From 2-02-FULL-55-14 sp964581115 (GTDB lineage: Bacteria; Bacteroidota; Ignavibacteria; UBA10030), in the NCBI GenBank assembly GCA_964581115.1, contig CAZOMY010000001.1, positions 372,001-436,000 on the forward strand: a DNA stretch of 64,000 nt. Direction: 5' to 3'. The notes under the pieces are model-generated. The model was not told where the DNA came from, ran no database searches, and saw only the letters and a list, made by a program, of their open reading frames with translations. Positions 19,501 to 28,423 of this stretch are shown piece by piece (within the stretch, counting starts at the first letter, position 1; every line of letters starts with the position of its first letter). Both the position numbers and the translations under genes were made by a program.

Positions 19501-21928
19501 GCCCCGGCAATCCCGTCAGATACACCCACGCTTCCAGCGTGATCGCCGTGCCCGTGACCTGGTAGGCCGACGGCATTGCCGAAGGATGCAACGGCGCGCT
19601 GTCGGTCACTCGGACCCGGTCCTGCGTCCCATCGAAAACAAACGAGAATGAGTTGGACAACGTGACGGTTACGACGGCAGAGGTCGTTACGAACAACGAA
19701 CCGTCGGTAGCTCGGACATCCAGTTGATAGGTGCCCGCGTCTCCAGACAGCGCCGCGATCGTAAGGACACCGGTCGTTGAGTCGAGTACGGCAAACGATG
19801 GGCCCAGCGTTATCACGTAGCGAACGGCATCTCCGTCGGGGTCGCTTGCAGTATAGGTGAAGTTGAAAGGAACCCCCGCCACAAGCGTGGTGTCCGGAAG
19901 TGCCAGACTGAATACCGGCGGACGGTTGACGTTGATGACCGTCAGAACAAACTGGGTTGTGTCACTCGCCTCGCCATCCGATACCCGAATTCGAATGAGA
20001 TACGAACCCGAGTCGTTGAATGATGCGGAGAATGTGAACTGGCCGGTAAGACTGTCGACCGTAGCTCCCGCCGGACCCGTAAGAAGGAAATACTGAAGCG
20101 GGTTGGCATCGGCATCAAAGGCCGCGAAGAGAGCGGTGAGGGATTCTCCTTCGTTGATCGCCGTATCCCCTTGAGCCGAAGTGAACGCTGGCGGAACATT
20201 CGGTACGATGACCGTGAGGGATCCGCTGACCGGATAGGCCAACGGAGTTGCCGGACCCGGCTCGTTGAACGCGAATTCGGTGAGCGCAATCGGTGATATC
20301 TCCCCATTGACCGAGGGTGGGTTCGGCGCGAACCGCAGTTTGACGAGCGTCCCTTGACCCGACAACGGACCGGTGCCTGCCACGGCCACGTGCAAGACCC
20401 CCGCCGTATCCTTCACGACCGGCGAGTATCCATCGCTCAACGTTCCATCCAGAACAATGCCTCGGTATCGGACAGCGGCCGTGTCGTAGGCGACACGGAA
20501 CTCATACGAGACAATCTCGAGGCCGTCGGTCAGCCCAACCGCGACGGGCACATCGACCGAATCACCCGCCGTCACCGATGTATCGGCGATCTTCGCGACG
20601 AAATCATACGTCCGGATGGTGTCGCTCCTGCCCGGAAATCCCTGCACATCGACCGCTTGGATCAGAACAGGACCGCGTGTCTGCACGGTCATCGTGCCCG
20701 TGGACGATTCAACCGTGCCGATCGAAGGGCTCGAACTCGAGTACGTAAACGGAGAGGTTCCTCCCGTGACCGAAGTCACCATGACCGTCTCACCTTTGAA
20801 GGCGACGGTCTTGTTGGTGTTCACCTTGATCAACGGCGCCGGTATCGCGGTAAACGTCCCCGAATCCAGCGCAGGAGTGATGACCTCGTTGAACACGGCG
20901 TTCGCAAGGCCGATGACACTCGAGCCAACGGCAGACTGTCTGACGCGGAAGCGAACCGAGAGCAGAGTACCCTCGCCGATCAACGTGTCTGAACCCGCCA
21001 GAGCGAAATCTATCACTCCCGGCGTCAGGTCATTGACAACAGGCATTCCCCATGGTTCAACCATGCCTCCGGTCAGAACAAGTCCGAGGTATTCGAGATG
21101 CGAGGTGTTGTACGTCAGTCGGAACTGTGCCGAGGTGATGCCGAGTCCGGTCACGGTCGTTACCCGCACCGGCACGGCCACTTCGAGCGTTTGCGTTCGC
21201 GAGGTGTCCGGGATCCACAGCGTCAGCGACTTGAGAGCATTTGGCGCCACCGTGAACGACGCCGTGGAATCGGTCTTCCCTTCTCCGTCAGCGACATAGA
21301 CCGTCACGAACCCCGGCGTGACCCCGCGAAACTTGCCACCCGCGTCGATCGTACCGACGGCGGAGGAAGAGGTCGACCACGTCAACGGAAGTACAACGTC
21401 GCCCGAGGCGCTGAACTGCACCGAATCGCCTTCGGCCACGGGCGCGAGGTACTTGGGCGAGATCGTGACCACGCGCAATCGGACCGAACCCGGGTCTATC
21501 GTGGTCGCCGGCGCGCCTTCATTCATGATCACCGAGGAGAGACCGAGCGTGGTCTGCTGACCGGGTGTCCCCGTGAGGGCGACTTGAAGGTAGAACAGCG
21601 TTCCGTCGGCGGTGACGGGCGTGGTCAGTGCCACCGCAAGACGCCGTGTGGCGCTGAAGTAACTGGCCGAGGCCCCGGCCGTCAACGATCCCGTGGTGGA
21701 GACGCCGATCACCTGAACAGTCGATGCGTTGAAATCGGCGGTGGCCTGGATCGAGAAGAGACTGTTCGCTCCGATGCCGCCGAGCATCACCGGCACGAGC
21801 AGAGTGTCTCCCTGACGTCCGGTCGTGTCCGGTATCGTCAGCATCGGTTGTGCGAGCGACCCGGCTGATATCACGACCAGGAAGATTGATAGCAACCGGA
21901 TTCGAATATTTGAGAAGATCACGTTCAT
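16508..21928 (-). CDS. Giant T9SS-exported protein with three cohesin-like domains, LamG domain and a tandem-duplicated module
   Basis: 1806 residues, signal peptide 1-26. In order: cohesin-like domains at ~29-155 (starting LTIPDTTGRQGDTLLVPV), ~233-363 and ~443-574, separated by Ig-like (BIG2-type) linkers. Then come two cadherin/putative-Ig repeats (~578-666, ~668-757), a LamG/concanavalin-like domain (~760-965, ITLEAWVYLTG, LKGLIDEVRLWN) and two copies of a ~300-residue module (~1045-1350 and ~1387-1702). The T9SS sorting domain is ~1716-1806 (QNYPNPFNPSTVIRFGLP). The cohesin assignment rests on paired blocks such as VPV, FxxxYD/N, GxGTL and a terminal FNE, typical of type I cohesins. An AAGGA lies next to ATG 21928; GTG 21922 would have better spacing. 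Likely a surface scaffold or adhesin; partner unknown. Confidence 0.85.
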   Translation of the reverse strand: MNVIFSNIRIRLLSIFLVVISAGSLAQPMLTIPDTTGRQGDTLLVPVMLGGIGANSLFSIQATADFNASTVQVIGVSTTGSLTAGASASYFSATRRLAVALTTPVTADGTLFYLQVALTGTPGQQTTLGLSSVIMNEGAPATTIDPGSVRLRVVTISPKYLAPVAEGDSVQFSASGDVVLPLTWSTSSSAVGTIDAGGKFRGVTPGFVTVYVADGEGKTDSTASFTVAPNALKSLTLWIPDTSRTQTLEVAVPVRVTTVTGLGITSAQFRLTYNTSHLEYLGLVLTGGMVEPWGMPVVNDLTPGVIDFALAGSDTLIGEGTLLSVRFRVRQSAVGSSVIGLANAVFNEVITPALDSGTFTAIPAPLIKVNTNKTVAFKGETVMVTSVTGGTSPFTYSSSSPSIGTVESSTGTMTVQTRGPVLIQAVDVQGFPGRSDTIRTYDFVAKIADTSVTAGDSVDVPVAVGLTDGLEIVSYEFRVAYDTAAVRYRGIVLDGTLSDGYSPVVKDTAGVLHVAVAGTGPLSGQGTLVKLRFAPNPPSVNGEISPIALTEFAFNEPGPATPLAYPVSGSLTVIVPNVPPAFTSAQGDTAINEGESLTALFAAFDADANPLQYFLLTGPAGATVDSLTGQFTFSASFNDSGSYLIRIRVSDGEASDTTQFVLTVINVNRPPVFSLALPDTTLVAGVPFNFTYTASDPDGDAVRYVITLGPSFAVLDSTTGVLTIAALSGDAGTYQLDVRATDGSLFVTTSAVVTVTLSNSFSFVFDGTQDRVRVTDSAPLHPSAMPSAYQVTGTAITLEAWVYLTGLPGPNSGMFIAARPGNNGIGVDPWHSYGLIVNNYDGSGLAKLSFMVAGATGGSGVYALDTDPVQMGQWYHVAGTYDGSQVKLYVNGALKTQIATSIAIASGGTGFYIGGMTYDYLKGLIDEVRLWNVTRTGSEIASAKDAALVGNEAGLAGYWPLDSIYVSGANRVTPDMTTNHNDLAVQFDAKPIGFPFGSTVQFPPTNLSILPARVGGGYAVTQTEYRSKLVADGWPAASIAVTQKPASATLTGDSLIWTPGASEFGFFPVIATLTNGAGSITDTVNIFVEALYASSNQTTVDISQRGKIGAFGDFGKGVRYAGKSGLYAGDFSLVDRNSTKYAGGLTSTQNSFRPIEGFAPVTSRFGGFAAVRNAFTDEWETNRIGVRVIQTAHVKSTAPDDRYTIIEYRIVNESGSAIDDLFAQMTADFDIGNSTANRGGYDSALGLTYAYEDGGATNANYYGFQLLGHPASGAAVFLNGTDAQYVRSTANVTTFPALPASQGDTRNQITTGPFALAPNETLTVAFAYHAADNLTQLQQSAQRAQQLYSATAPTYAYVPTLAVPGAEFRKPVIRDGTPPTTITAISLPAGASLVGDTIVWTPTDLQLGFRRVIMQATNIVGSVIDTTDILVEAVRSAENQVRVDLTNRGKVGAFGQYGKGIWYKGKNGSGAADFSLVDRNSVRYAGGLYSTLFSFRPDGPATNSVGFSDTTSRFPGFTAFRASFSDQWEPAAQRIGVSVRMLGYVKDTPPDDQYVIVEYNVVNSSGGVIDDLFAQMTADFDIGNSGANLGGYDASRGLTYAFEQGGGSDPAYYGFALLSHPVAGHAVFLIGNDNQFVRSTANVTSFPAVPVGAGDTRNQLTAGPFALAPGDTLRFGIAFLAADDLTQLQSAAQQARTVWGNFTTSVTELDLAVPAEFDVAQNYPNPFNPSTVIRFGLPTESRVSVTIYDQLGREVSTLVNGSLGAGMHEARWEASGMASGLYFFRIEAVGADGARFVRTNKMVLMK

Positions 21929-21970
21929 ATCCTTTGGTCTGGTCCTCAGCAGAGATCCGTGCCCCCGGGG

Positions 21971-21991
21971 GGACCTTCGCCATGAAGGTCC
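21971..21991 (-). terminator. Stem-loop between two giant T9SS genes
   Basis: GGACCTTC (21971-21978) and GAAGGTCC (21984-21991) form a perfect 8-bp stem with a 5-base loop, directly flanked by CCCCCGGGGG. It lies 13 bases after the stop of the upstream gene (22005) and 42 bases before the next start. No U-tract. Read-through to the downstream gene remains possible. Confidence 0.5.
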
Positions 21992-22004
21992 TCCGCAGCC
22001 GGCT

Positions 22005-25000
22005 TTACTTTGTGAGGATCATCTTTCGGACTGAACGGAACGGCTGGCCTTCGCTCGGCTCGGCCTGCATGACCAGCAGATACATCCCGCTGCTCGACAA
22101 CCTTCCAAGCGCGTCATTACCGTCCCACATGGACTGATGGATCCCCGCCTGAAGGTCTGCATCGACGAGGGTCGCAACCTCGCGGCCCAGCAGGTCAAAG
22201 ACCTTCAGCGATACTCGACTGGACACCGGAAGTTGGAATCTCATCGTGGTCGTCGGATTAAAAGGATTCGGGAAATTCTGGTCCAGACCAAAGCTCGTCG
22301 GGATCTCTTGCGCCATTTCCTCGGCTGAGGTCGCGATGCCCGCTTCGTTCACAAGGAATTCTGTCACATGGATAACGGTCGGCGCGGAGGCCGCGTTGAG
22401 CGACTCAAAGCGTACGATCACCCATTCGCCGTCGGGCGAAACGGCCTGCGTTCCCGCGAGCGCAACGCGAAGCTCCTGCGATGACGCATGCCATGCCATC
22501 TGGAGGCTATCCGATCGCCGGGTTTGAGCGACCGCCACGGGACGATACATCAGCGAATCATACGTGATCGTCACCTGCGTGGCCAGAACCCCCGCGGCCT
22601 TCAAGCTGACGACTGCTTCGATGTCGGTACTGCCGTCCACCGTCCGTGTTGCAAGAGCGTAGCCCGGTGCCGACGGCGAGCCGACGGTCTTTCCGAGACC
22701 CGGGAAGCCGGTGACGATCCCCACGACGTAGCGGAGAATGTACGACGCATCCATGGCGGTAATGACGCCGTTCGCGGTCACGTCAGCCGCCACCTGCTGG
22801 GCTGGCCCGAGCACGATGGCCCCCACGACATGCTGAAGCGTCAACGAAGCATCATAGGCGCTGATCGTCCCGTTCTGGCTCACGTCGCCCGCCAAGACGC
22901 CGCCTCGCGCCGTGAGGAATGGCCGGTAGATCACATAGCCGGACGAAGCATTTTGAATGGCGTTCCCCGTTCCAGTCGGATTCAGGTCTGGACCGGTTTG
23001 TACCAACGGGCCCGATGCCGCACCCCAGTAGTTGTTGGTGGCCGTCATGTTGACCGTGGAGCTGTGATAGATGCCACGGGTCGAGTTGTTGTAGATACTG
23101 CCGGCCGTGACGCTGAACGATCCGCCTGATGAATTGTAGATCCCGTAGGAGTTCGAGTGAATATCCGTACCCGTGATCGTCGTCGTCATGGTGCCCTGTC
23201 GATAGATCCCGTAGGCGTTGTTGGACAGGAAGCTGGAATCCATCACGATGCCGTCGTTTGCTCCGGTGGCGTAGAATCCGTAGGAGGCAAAGCGAATGCT
23301 TGTGTGCCGGAAGGACTTCTGATCGCCCCCCGTGCCGGGATTAAGGTAGAGCCCGGTCCAGTTGCCGGCGCCGGGAGTTGTGGCTGTGGAGTCGAGGTTG
23401 GTGTCTCCGCCGAACGTGTCATCCTTCCACGAGGTGAAGGTGATGCGCTTCGTCGAAGTACCGTGCGATGTCAGTCCTCCGGAGACGCTGAGGTTGCCGC
23501 CTGCCATTGACTTCACGATCGTTCCGGGGGCGACGACAAGCGGCTTGCCCGACGGGACCGTCACGCCGGATTCTATGAGATGAACAAATTCCACCGTGTC
23601 GACCGGCTGAGTTCCTCCAAGCGTTCCCCAGATGTTGTCATACATCGGGATCACGTTGTTGTAGGTGTTGCCGACGAGTACGTTGCCCGAGTAGTAGTTG
23701 CCCGCGGCAGTTCCCGTTCCCGACTTCGAGAGTTCACCCGAGACCCCGATCGGGTACCGATTGCCGACGAGCGAATCGTCCACGAAGTAGGCGCGGGAGG
23801 TCAAAACGCCGGCCTGAGCATTATTGGAGATCATGTTGCCGGTCATCAACAAGAGCGTATCGTACAACGCACTCTCACCCTGATTCCAGATGCCATGACG
23901 TCCGTTCGCCGTGATGAGGTTGTTCTGAAACACCTGCGGTTCCTTGACGAGCAGCATCCTAGCTCCGTCTTGAGCATTCCATCCGATAGTCGAGTTGGTC
24001 ACGGAAGCAAACCGGCCCGACCCGGCTCCCGACAACGTGTAGTCGCCGTATAATCCGATGGTATTCCATCGGATCAGGGCGCTGTCGACCGAGATGGAGG
24101 CGTCGTTGCGCGCCTGAACGCCGTATTGACTGCTGTCGCTCTTCAATCCGACGGCCGCCAGATCATAGTCACCCCAAACGATCAATCCGGCCTGCGCGTG
24201 ATGTCGGAATTGCACGTGCCTCACCGGATTGACGAGCTGAGTCGACACATACAATCCATACTGCGAGAAACGGAATTGCGCATGCTCGAACCGACTGTTG
24301 GTCACGGCACCCGTCCCGGTGATATTGAGGTATTGCCAGTCGACGGTCGAGGGACGAAGCGTGTCGGAGGTTTCGTTCGTTTTGCCGCCGACCGAGTGGT
24401 CCCGGTAGGACGTGAAAATGATGTTCTCTGACGGCGTTCCTTGGGCAATAAACAGACCCTGTGCGGTCAGGGAGGTCCCTTGTGCGAATTTTACGGCCAC
24501 CCCCGGCTGTATCACGAGCGTATCGGCCGCTACGACGTTCAGACCGGATTCGGCGACATACACTCCCGACGGCAAATTGACCGGAAACAGCTTCTGCAGG
24601 GTATCGGAGATGGAACCCGACCCCCAGCTCTTATCGTGGATGGAGATCGCCGGTCGACGATTGCCCACAAAGAGATTGTTGTCGGTCCCCGTGTTATCCA
24701 CGTACAGGTTTCCCAGCTTGCCGGAAACGCCGATCGGATAGCGATTCCCGGTGAACACATTGTCCACAAAGCGTGCGCGCGACGAGACAATGCCGTCCAG
24801 GCCGTTGTTCGACACGGTATTGCCGATGTATTGCACGTCAGTCTTCTGAACCAGATGGTTGACGTTCCAGATACCGTGGTGACCGTTGCCGCTGATCGTG
24901 TTGCCGACAAAGACCTGAGGTATCTGCGACGGCTCCACGAAGACGCCTCGCTGGCCGTTGTTGTTCACCTGGGAGTTCGACAGTTCTCGCAGACCGCCGA

Positions 25001-27497
25001 TCGGTGGGGATGAGAGCGTGGAGGTGTACTGCACGCCGTGGTAGGTGTTCTGACTGATATTGCTGTTGCGGACCGTCAGATCGGTCGTATTGACCGCATA
25101 CAGACCATAGTTGTTGAAGCGTGAGGTCAGATCGTCAAACACGACCACTCCACCGCCCAGATAGGCGCCGTAATTGTTCCGTTCAAGCGTGACATCGACG
25201 AGTTGATTGAGCCATGTCGTCGAAGCGTACAAGCCATATGTGGCGTAAAGCACCTTGACGTTGCTGAACTCCGAACGGATGGGACTTCCATAGAGGTAGA
25301 GCCCTTGCCAGTCTCCCGTCGCCGGCGCCAGCGTGTCAGAAAGCGGATTGACCTTCCCTCCGGGCCCGTGGTCGCGGCGCGACGTAAAGACGATCGGCTG
25401 GGCCGGCGTCCCATTGGCGATCAAGATGCCGCTGGCCGTCAGCGAGACGCCTGAAAGCGCCTTGACGATCACCCCCGGTGAGATCGTCAGCGTGTCGCCC
25501 GAGCTCACCTCACGGTTCTCCATGAGCAGATAGACACCCGACACCGTTCCGGCGGGTGTGATCGTCGACAGAACGCCCTTGAGGTCTGAGCTCACGTTCG
25601 CCGTTTTGCGGAGGCCAAGCGCCAGATTGTACGTGTTGGCCGTGAACACATTGCCGGAATACGTCGAACCGACATTCTGCTGAAGAGCGATCGGGACGCG
25701 ATTGGCCGTGAACGAGTTGTCCTGGATCGTCGCTTTTGAGGTGACAAGCCCCTCTTGTCCATTCTGGTCAAAAACGTTGTTGGAGATTGTCACCGGCGAG
25801 GAATTCTGGCTCCCCACCGAAAGCCCCACCTGTCCGTTCGCCCGAAACGTGCTCCACGTGAAGGTCTGTGCCAGCGCGGAGTTCGCCTGAGACGTGTGTA
25901 CCCCAAACTGAGAGTTGTACGACGCTTCGGAGCTGTCGAACGTCACGATGGACCCGTTGCTGACGAAAAGCCCGTGCGCGTTGTTGCGGAGGAACTTTGA
26001 CCGGTCCACGTGGACTTGCAGTCCGTTCGAGCCGACCAAATAGACCCCATGGTTGTTGGAGCCTGTGAAGTAAGAATCAAGGAGCGTCACGCTTGACTGT
26101 GTGCCGTCGGCGTAGAGGTTGTAGGTGGACCCAACGCTCGAGTACACGTACGACAACGACGCCGACAGTCCGCCCAAGTACAGGTTATTCGATCCGTACT
26201 TCACAATCATGTTCGACAATGAGACGGGATTCGTGCAGAGCACGTATTGCCAGTTCCCCGCAGCGGGGGAAGTGGCATCACCGTCTCCGTTGCTGTCGCC
26301 CCCGTAGCTGTCGTCGCGCTCCGAGGTGAAGACCACGAGTGAATCGTACGTCGACTGCACATTCAGCGATCCCGAGACATTCACGTAGGCCGATGGGGCC
26401 ATCTTGATGATGACGCCCGGCTTCAGGGTCAGCGTGACACCCGAATTGACCGTGATGGTGTTCTTCACCCAGTACACGCCTGCCGTCCAGGTGGTGTTCG
26501 CGGAGATGTTGGACGTGATGTTCGTGACAGACAAGGCGCCCGAAGAGCGCCAAGGGGCAACCTCAACCTTCACCGACACCTTGTTGCCACGGCCTGAAGG
26601 ATTGATCTGCTCGCTGAAGGGGCCGTACTCCGAGCCCCAGTAATTGCGGCGAGCGTCGAGCACCACTGTCCCCTCGGCATTGATGCCCCACTCCGCGTTT
26701 CCGCTGATGACGTTCTCGCGAATCACCGGCTGGACTCCCCCGACCGAGCGGAAGTAGATGCCCGTCGCATTCGCCGTGATCGTGTCGCGCGTGATCGTCG
26801 GCGAGGCGCCGTTGTCGACGTAGATCCCGTAGCCGTTGTGGCGGATCACCGTACTGTCAACGGTCGGCGCGGCATTCAACGGGATGCGAACGCCCCCTTC
26901 CGTGCAATACTGCACGACGGAGCGTCGGAGCTGAAAATTCGAGAAGAGGTCGCTGAAGACTCCGTAGCCCGTAATCTGCTCGATCCGCGAGTCGATGATC
27001 GCCGGCGACGAGGCCCGAAGGTTGATGCCATTCCCCGACGATTCTCGCACGTGCAGATTCTCGAGCGCGACGCCATAGGCCCCGGTGCCGTAATAGACGG
27101 CCGCTTGTCCAGTTCCGCCTCCCGTCCATTCGACTCGAACGTATCGGAATGTCGAACCCACGTTCGAGGTATTGCGGAATTCTACTCCGTTCCAGTCGCC
27201 CCGCGCTGGCGTTCCGGCCGCCGACGTCAATACGATCGTGTCGGCAACGGAACCCGACGCGACCAGCTTGCCTTCGACCACAAGGCCAGACCCCGATGCG
27301 AATTTCACAATAGTGCCCGCTTCGATGGTCAACGTCCGTCCTGACGGCACTGTTACCGTTCCGCTGACGGTCACCGGACTGCCGGCAGACGTCCAGGTGG
27401 TATCAGAACTGACTGACCCGCTGACCTGTGCCGATGCAACCGGCAGCGCCGCGACAAGGGACGCTAGGAACCAGAAGCTCAAGCGAAGTGACGACAT
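22005..27497 (-). CDS. Giant T9SS-exported beta-helix protein with dockerin and cohesin-like modules
   Basis: 1830 residues from ATG 27497, chosen for GGAGG just upstream and the signal peptide that follows (LSFWFLASLVAALPVASA). Most of the protein (~25-1510) is right-handed parallel beta-helix sequence with NosD-type repeats (SNNAYGIYRQG, HSNSYGIYNSS, NNYWGAASGP). At ~1537-1598 there are two dockerin type I calcium loops: GDVSQNGTISAYDASLTLQH and ADVTANGVITAMDASYILRY, each with Asp at loop positions 1 and 12 and Asn at 5. A cohesin-like domain follows (~1612-1723) and the T9SS sorting domain ends it (QNFPNPFNPTTTMRFQLP, KMILTK). Beta-helices of this class often bind or cleave polysaccharides; I see no certain catalytic triad. 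Together with the cohesin-bearing neighbour it could form a surface complex. Confidence 0.87.
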   Translation of the reverse strand: MSSLRLSFWFLASLVAALPVASAQVSGSVSSDTTWTSAGSPVTVSGTVTVPSGRTLTIEAGTIVKFASGSGLVVEGKLVASGSVADTIVLTSAAGTPARGDWNGVEFRNTSNVGSTFRYVRVEWTGGGTGQAAVYYGTGAYGVALENLHVRESSGNGINLRASSPAIIDSRIEQITGYGVFSDLFSNFQLRRSVVQYCTEGGVRIPLNAAPTVDSTVIRHNGYGIYVDNGASPTITRDTITANATGIYFRSVGGVQPVIRENVISGNAEWGINAEGTVVLDARRNYWGSEYGPFSEQINPSGRGNKVSVKVEVAPWRSSGALSVTNITSNISANTTWTAGVYWVKNTITVNSGVTLTLKPGVIIKMAPSAYVNVSGSLNVQSTYDSLVVFTSERDDSYGGDSNGDGDATSPAAGNWQYVLCTNPVSLSNMIVKYGSNNLYLGGLSASLSYVYSSVGSTYNLYADGTQSSVTLLDSYFTGSNNHGVYLVGSNGLQVHVDRSKFLRNNAHGLFVSNGSIVTFDSSEASYNSQFGVHTSQANSALAQTFTWSTFRANGQVGLSVGSQNSSPVTISNNVFDQNGQEGLVTSKATIQDNSFTANRVPIALQQNVGSTYSGNVFTANTYNLALGLRKTANVSSDLKGVLSTITPAGTVSGVYLLMENREVSSGDTLTISPGVIVKALSGVSLTASGILIANGTPAQPIVFTSRRDHGPGGKVNPLSDTLAPATGDWQGLYLYGSPIRSEFSNVKVLYATYGLYASTTWLNQLVDVTLERNNYGAYLGGGVVVFDDLTSRFNNYGLYAVNTTDLTVRNSNISQNTYHGVQYTSTLSSPPIGGLRELSNSQVNNNGQRGVFVEPSQIPQVFVGNTISGNGHHGIWNVNHLVQKTDVQYIGNTVSNNGLDGIVSSRARFVDNVFTGNRYPIGVSGKLGNLYVDNTGTDNNLFVGNRRPAISIHDKSWGSGSISDTLQKLFPVNLPSGVYVAESGLNVVAADTLVIQPGVAVKFAQGTSLTAQGLFIAQGTPSENIIFTSYRDHSVGGKTNETSDTLRPSTVDWQYLNITGTGAVTNSRFEHAQFRFSQYGLYVSTQLVNPVRHVQFRHHAQAGLIVWGDYDLAAVGLKSDSSQYGVQARNDASISVDSALIRWNTIGLYGDYTLSGAGSGRFASVTNSTIGWNAQDGARMLLVKEPQVFQNNLITANGRHGIWNQGESALYDTLLLMTGNMISNNAQAGVLTSRAYFVDDSLVGNRYPIGVSGELSKSGTGTAAGNYYSGNVLVGNTYNNVIPMYDNIWGTLGGTQPVDTVEFVHLIESGVTVPSGKPLVVAPGTIVKSMAGGNLSVSGGLTSHGTSTKRITFTSWKDDTFGGDTNLDSTATTPGAGNWTGLYLNPGTGGDQKSFRHTSIRFASYGFYATGANDGIVMDSSFLSNNAYGIYRQGTMTTTITGTDIHSNSYGIYNSSGGSFSVTAGSIYNNSTRGIYHSSTVNMTATNNYWGAASGPLVQTGPDLNPTGTGNAIQNASSGYVIYRPFLTARGGVLAGDVSQNGTISAYDASLTLQHVVGAIVLGPAQQVAADVTANGVITAMDASYILRYVVGIVTGFPGLGKTVGSPSAPGYALATRTVDGSTDIEAVVSLKAAGVLATQVTITYDSLMYRPVAVAQTRRSDSLQMAWHASSQELRVALAGTQAVSPDGEWVIVRFESLNAASAPTVIHVTEFLVNEAGIATSAEEMAQEIPTSFGLDQNFPNPFNPTTTMRFQLPVSSRVSLKVFDLLGREVATLVDADLQAGIHQSMWDGNDALGRLSSSGMYLLVMQAEPSEGQPFRSVRKMILTK

Positions 27498-27706
27498 GCA
27501 TCCTCCGACGGAGAATTTGATGATGGATGAGAGGGGCAAGAGACAGCCGGGCAGAGCGTCGCTCCGGCAATGAGGCCAAATATCCTGATGGAACCGCCCA
27601 TTATCAAACTTGAGAATTGCGCTGGATCACAATGACCCCGCAGCTTGGCTCGCAGGATACGAACCGCTTCGGGTTGCCGCACTACATGAAAACGTGGTAT
27701 GACGGG

Positions 27707-28366
27707 TCAGCGGAAGAAGCTGATGAGCCGGCGTCTGAAGCCTTCGCGGACCGCTTCAGCGCGATTGTTGACCTGAAGCTTCTGGTAGATGTTGCGGATG
27801 TGGTAGCCGACGCCATCGACAGAGAGATGCAGTTGCTTCGCGATGGCGCTGTACGACTTGCCGTCGGCGAGCAAGCCCAAGACCTCTCGCTCGCGGCCGG
27901 TGAGGCCTCCGTGATCGGCCTCCGACGGGGTGTGTTGGAAGGATTGAATGACCTTGCGGGCGATCGTCGGGGTCATGGGTGAGCCGCCCTGATGGGCCGA
28001 ACGCACCGCTTGAACCAGTTCGCTCGTCGATACCCGCTTCGAGAGGTAGCCAACGGCGCCGGCACGAAGCGCGTCGAAGATATTCTGATCGTCCTCGAAC
28101 ACCGTTGCCATGATGATCGCGGCATCCGGATTCATCGAATGGATCCTGGGGATCCCCTCGATCCCCGACATTCCTGGCAGGCCGATATCGAGGACAATGA
28201 CGTCGGCCGACCGCAGCGCGTCGGTGCCGAGCGCCTCTTCGACGGATCCGAAGGTGCCCGAGACCTTCAAGCCGGTCTCGAATTCAACGATGGTCGACCA
28301 GCTTTCCCGGAGATATTTGTTGTCTTCAATGAAGACCACCTGCAGATTGGTAGGCGTCTGTGTCAT
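27707..28366 (-). CDS. Response regulator, NarL/LuxR type
   Basis: This 219-residue protein starts at ATG 28366 (MTQTPTNLQVVFIEDN). The receiver domain (~8-125) has the acidic pair E14/D15, phospho-acceptor D60 (VIVLDIGLPG), T/A switch region and K in GYLSKRV. The C-terminal LuxR helix-turn-helix (~152-215) reads LTGREREVLGLLADGKSYSA, then GVGYHIRNIYQKLQV. It lies 57 bases after the propeller-type sensor kinase gene and is its likely partner. Targets are unknown; the neighbouring T9SS genes downstream on the same strand are candidates by position only. Confidence 0.93.
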   Translation of the reverse strand: MTQTPTNLQVVFIEDNKYLRESWSTIVEFETGLKVSGTFGSVEEALGTDALRSADVIVLDIGLPGMSGIEGIPRIHSMNPDAAIIMATVFEDDQNIFDALRAGAVGYLSKRVSTSELVQAVRSAHQGGSPMTPTIARKVIQSFQHTPSEADHGGLTGREREVLGLLADGKSYSAIAKQLHLSVDGVGYHIRNIYQKLQVNNRAEAVREGFRRRLISFFR

Positions 28367-28423
28367 AGGCGTAGGGGGCAACGTCGGCAAACTCGCGCCC
28401 GAATTCACTACCTGTTCATGTCG

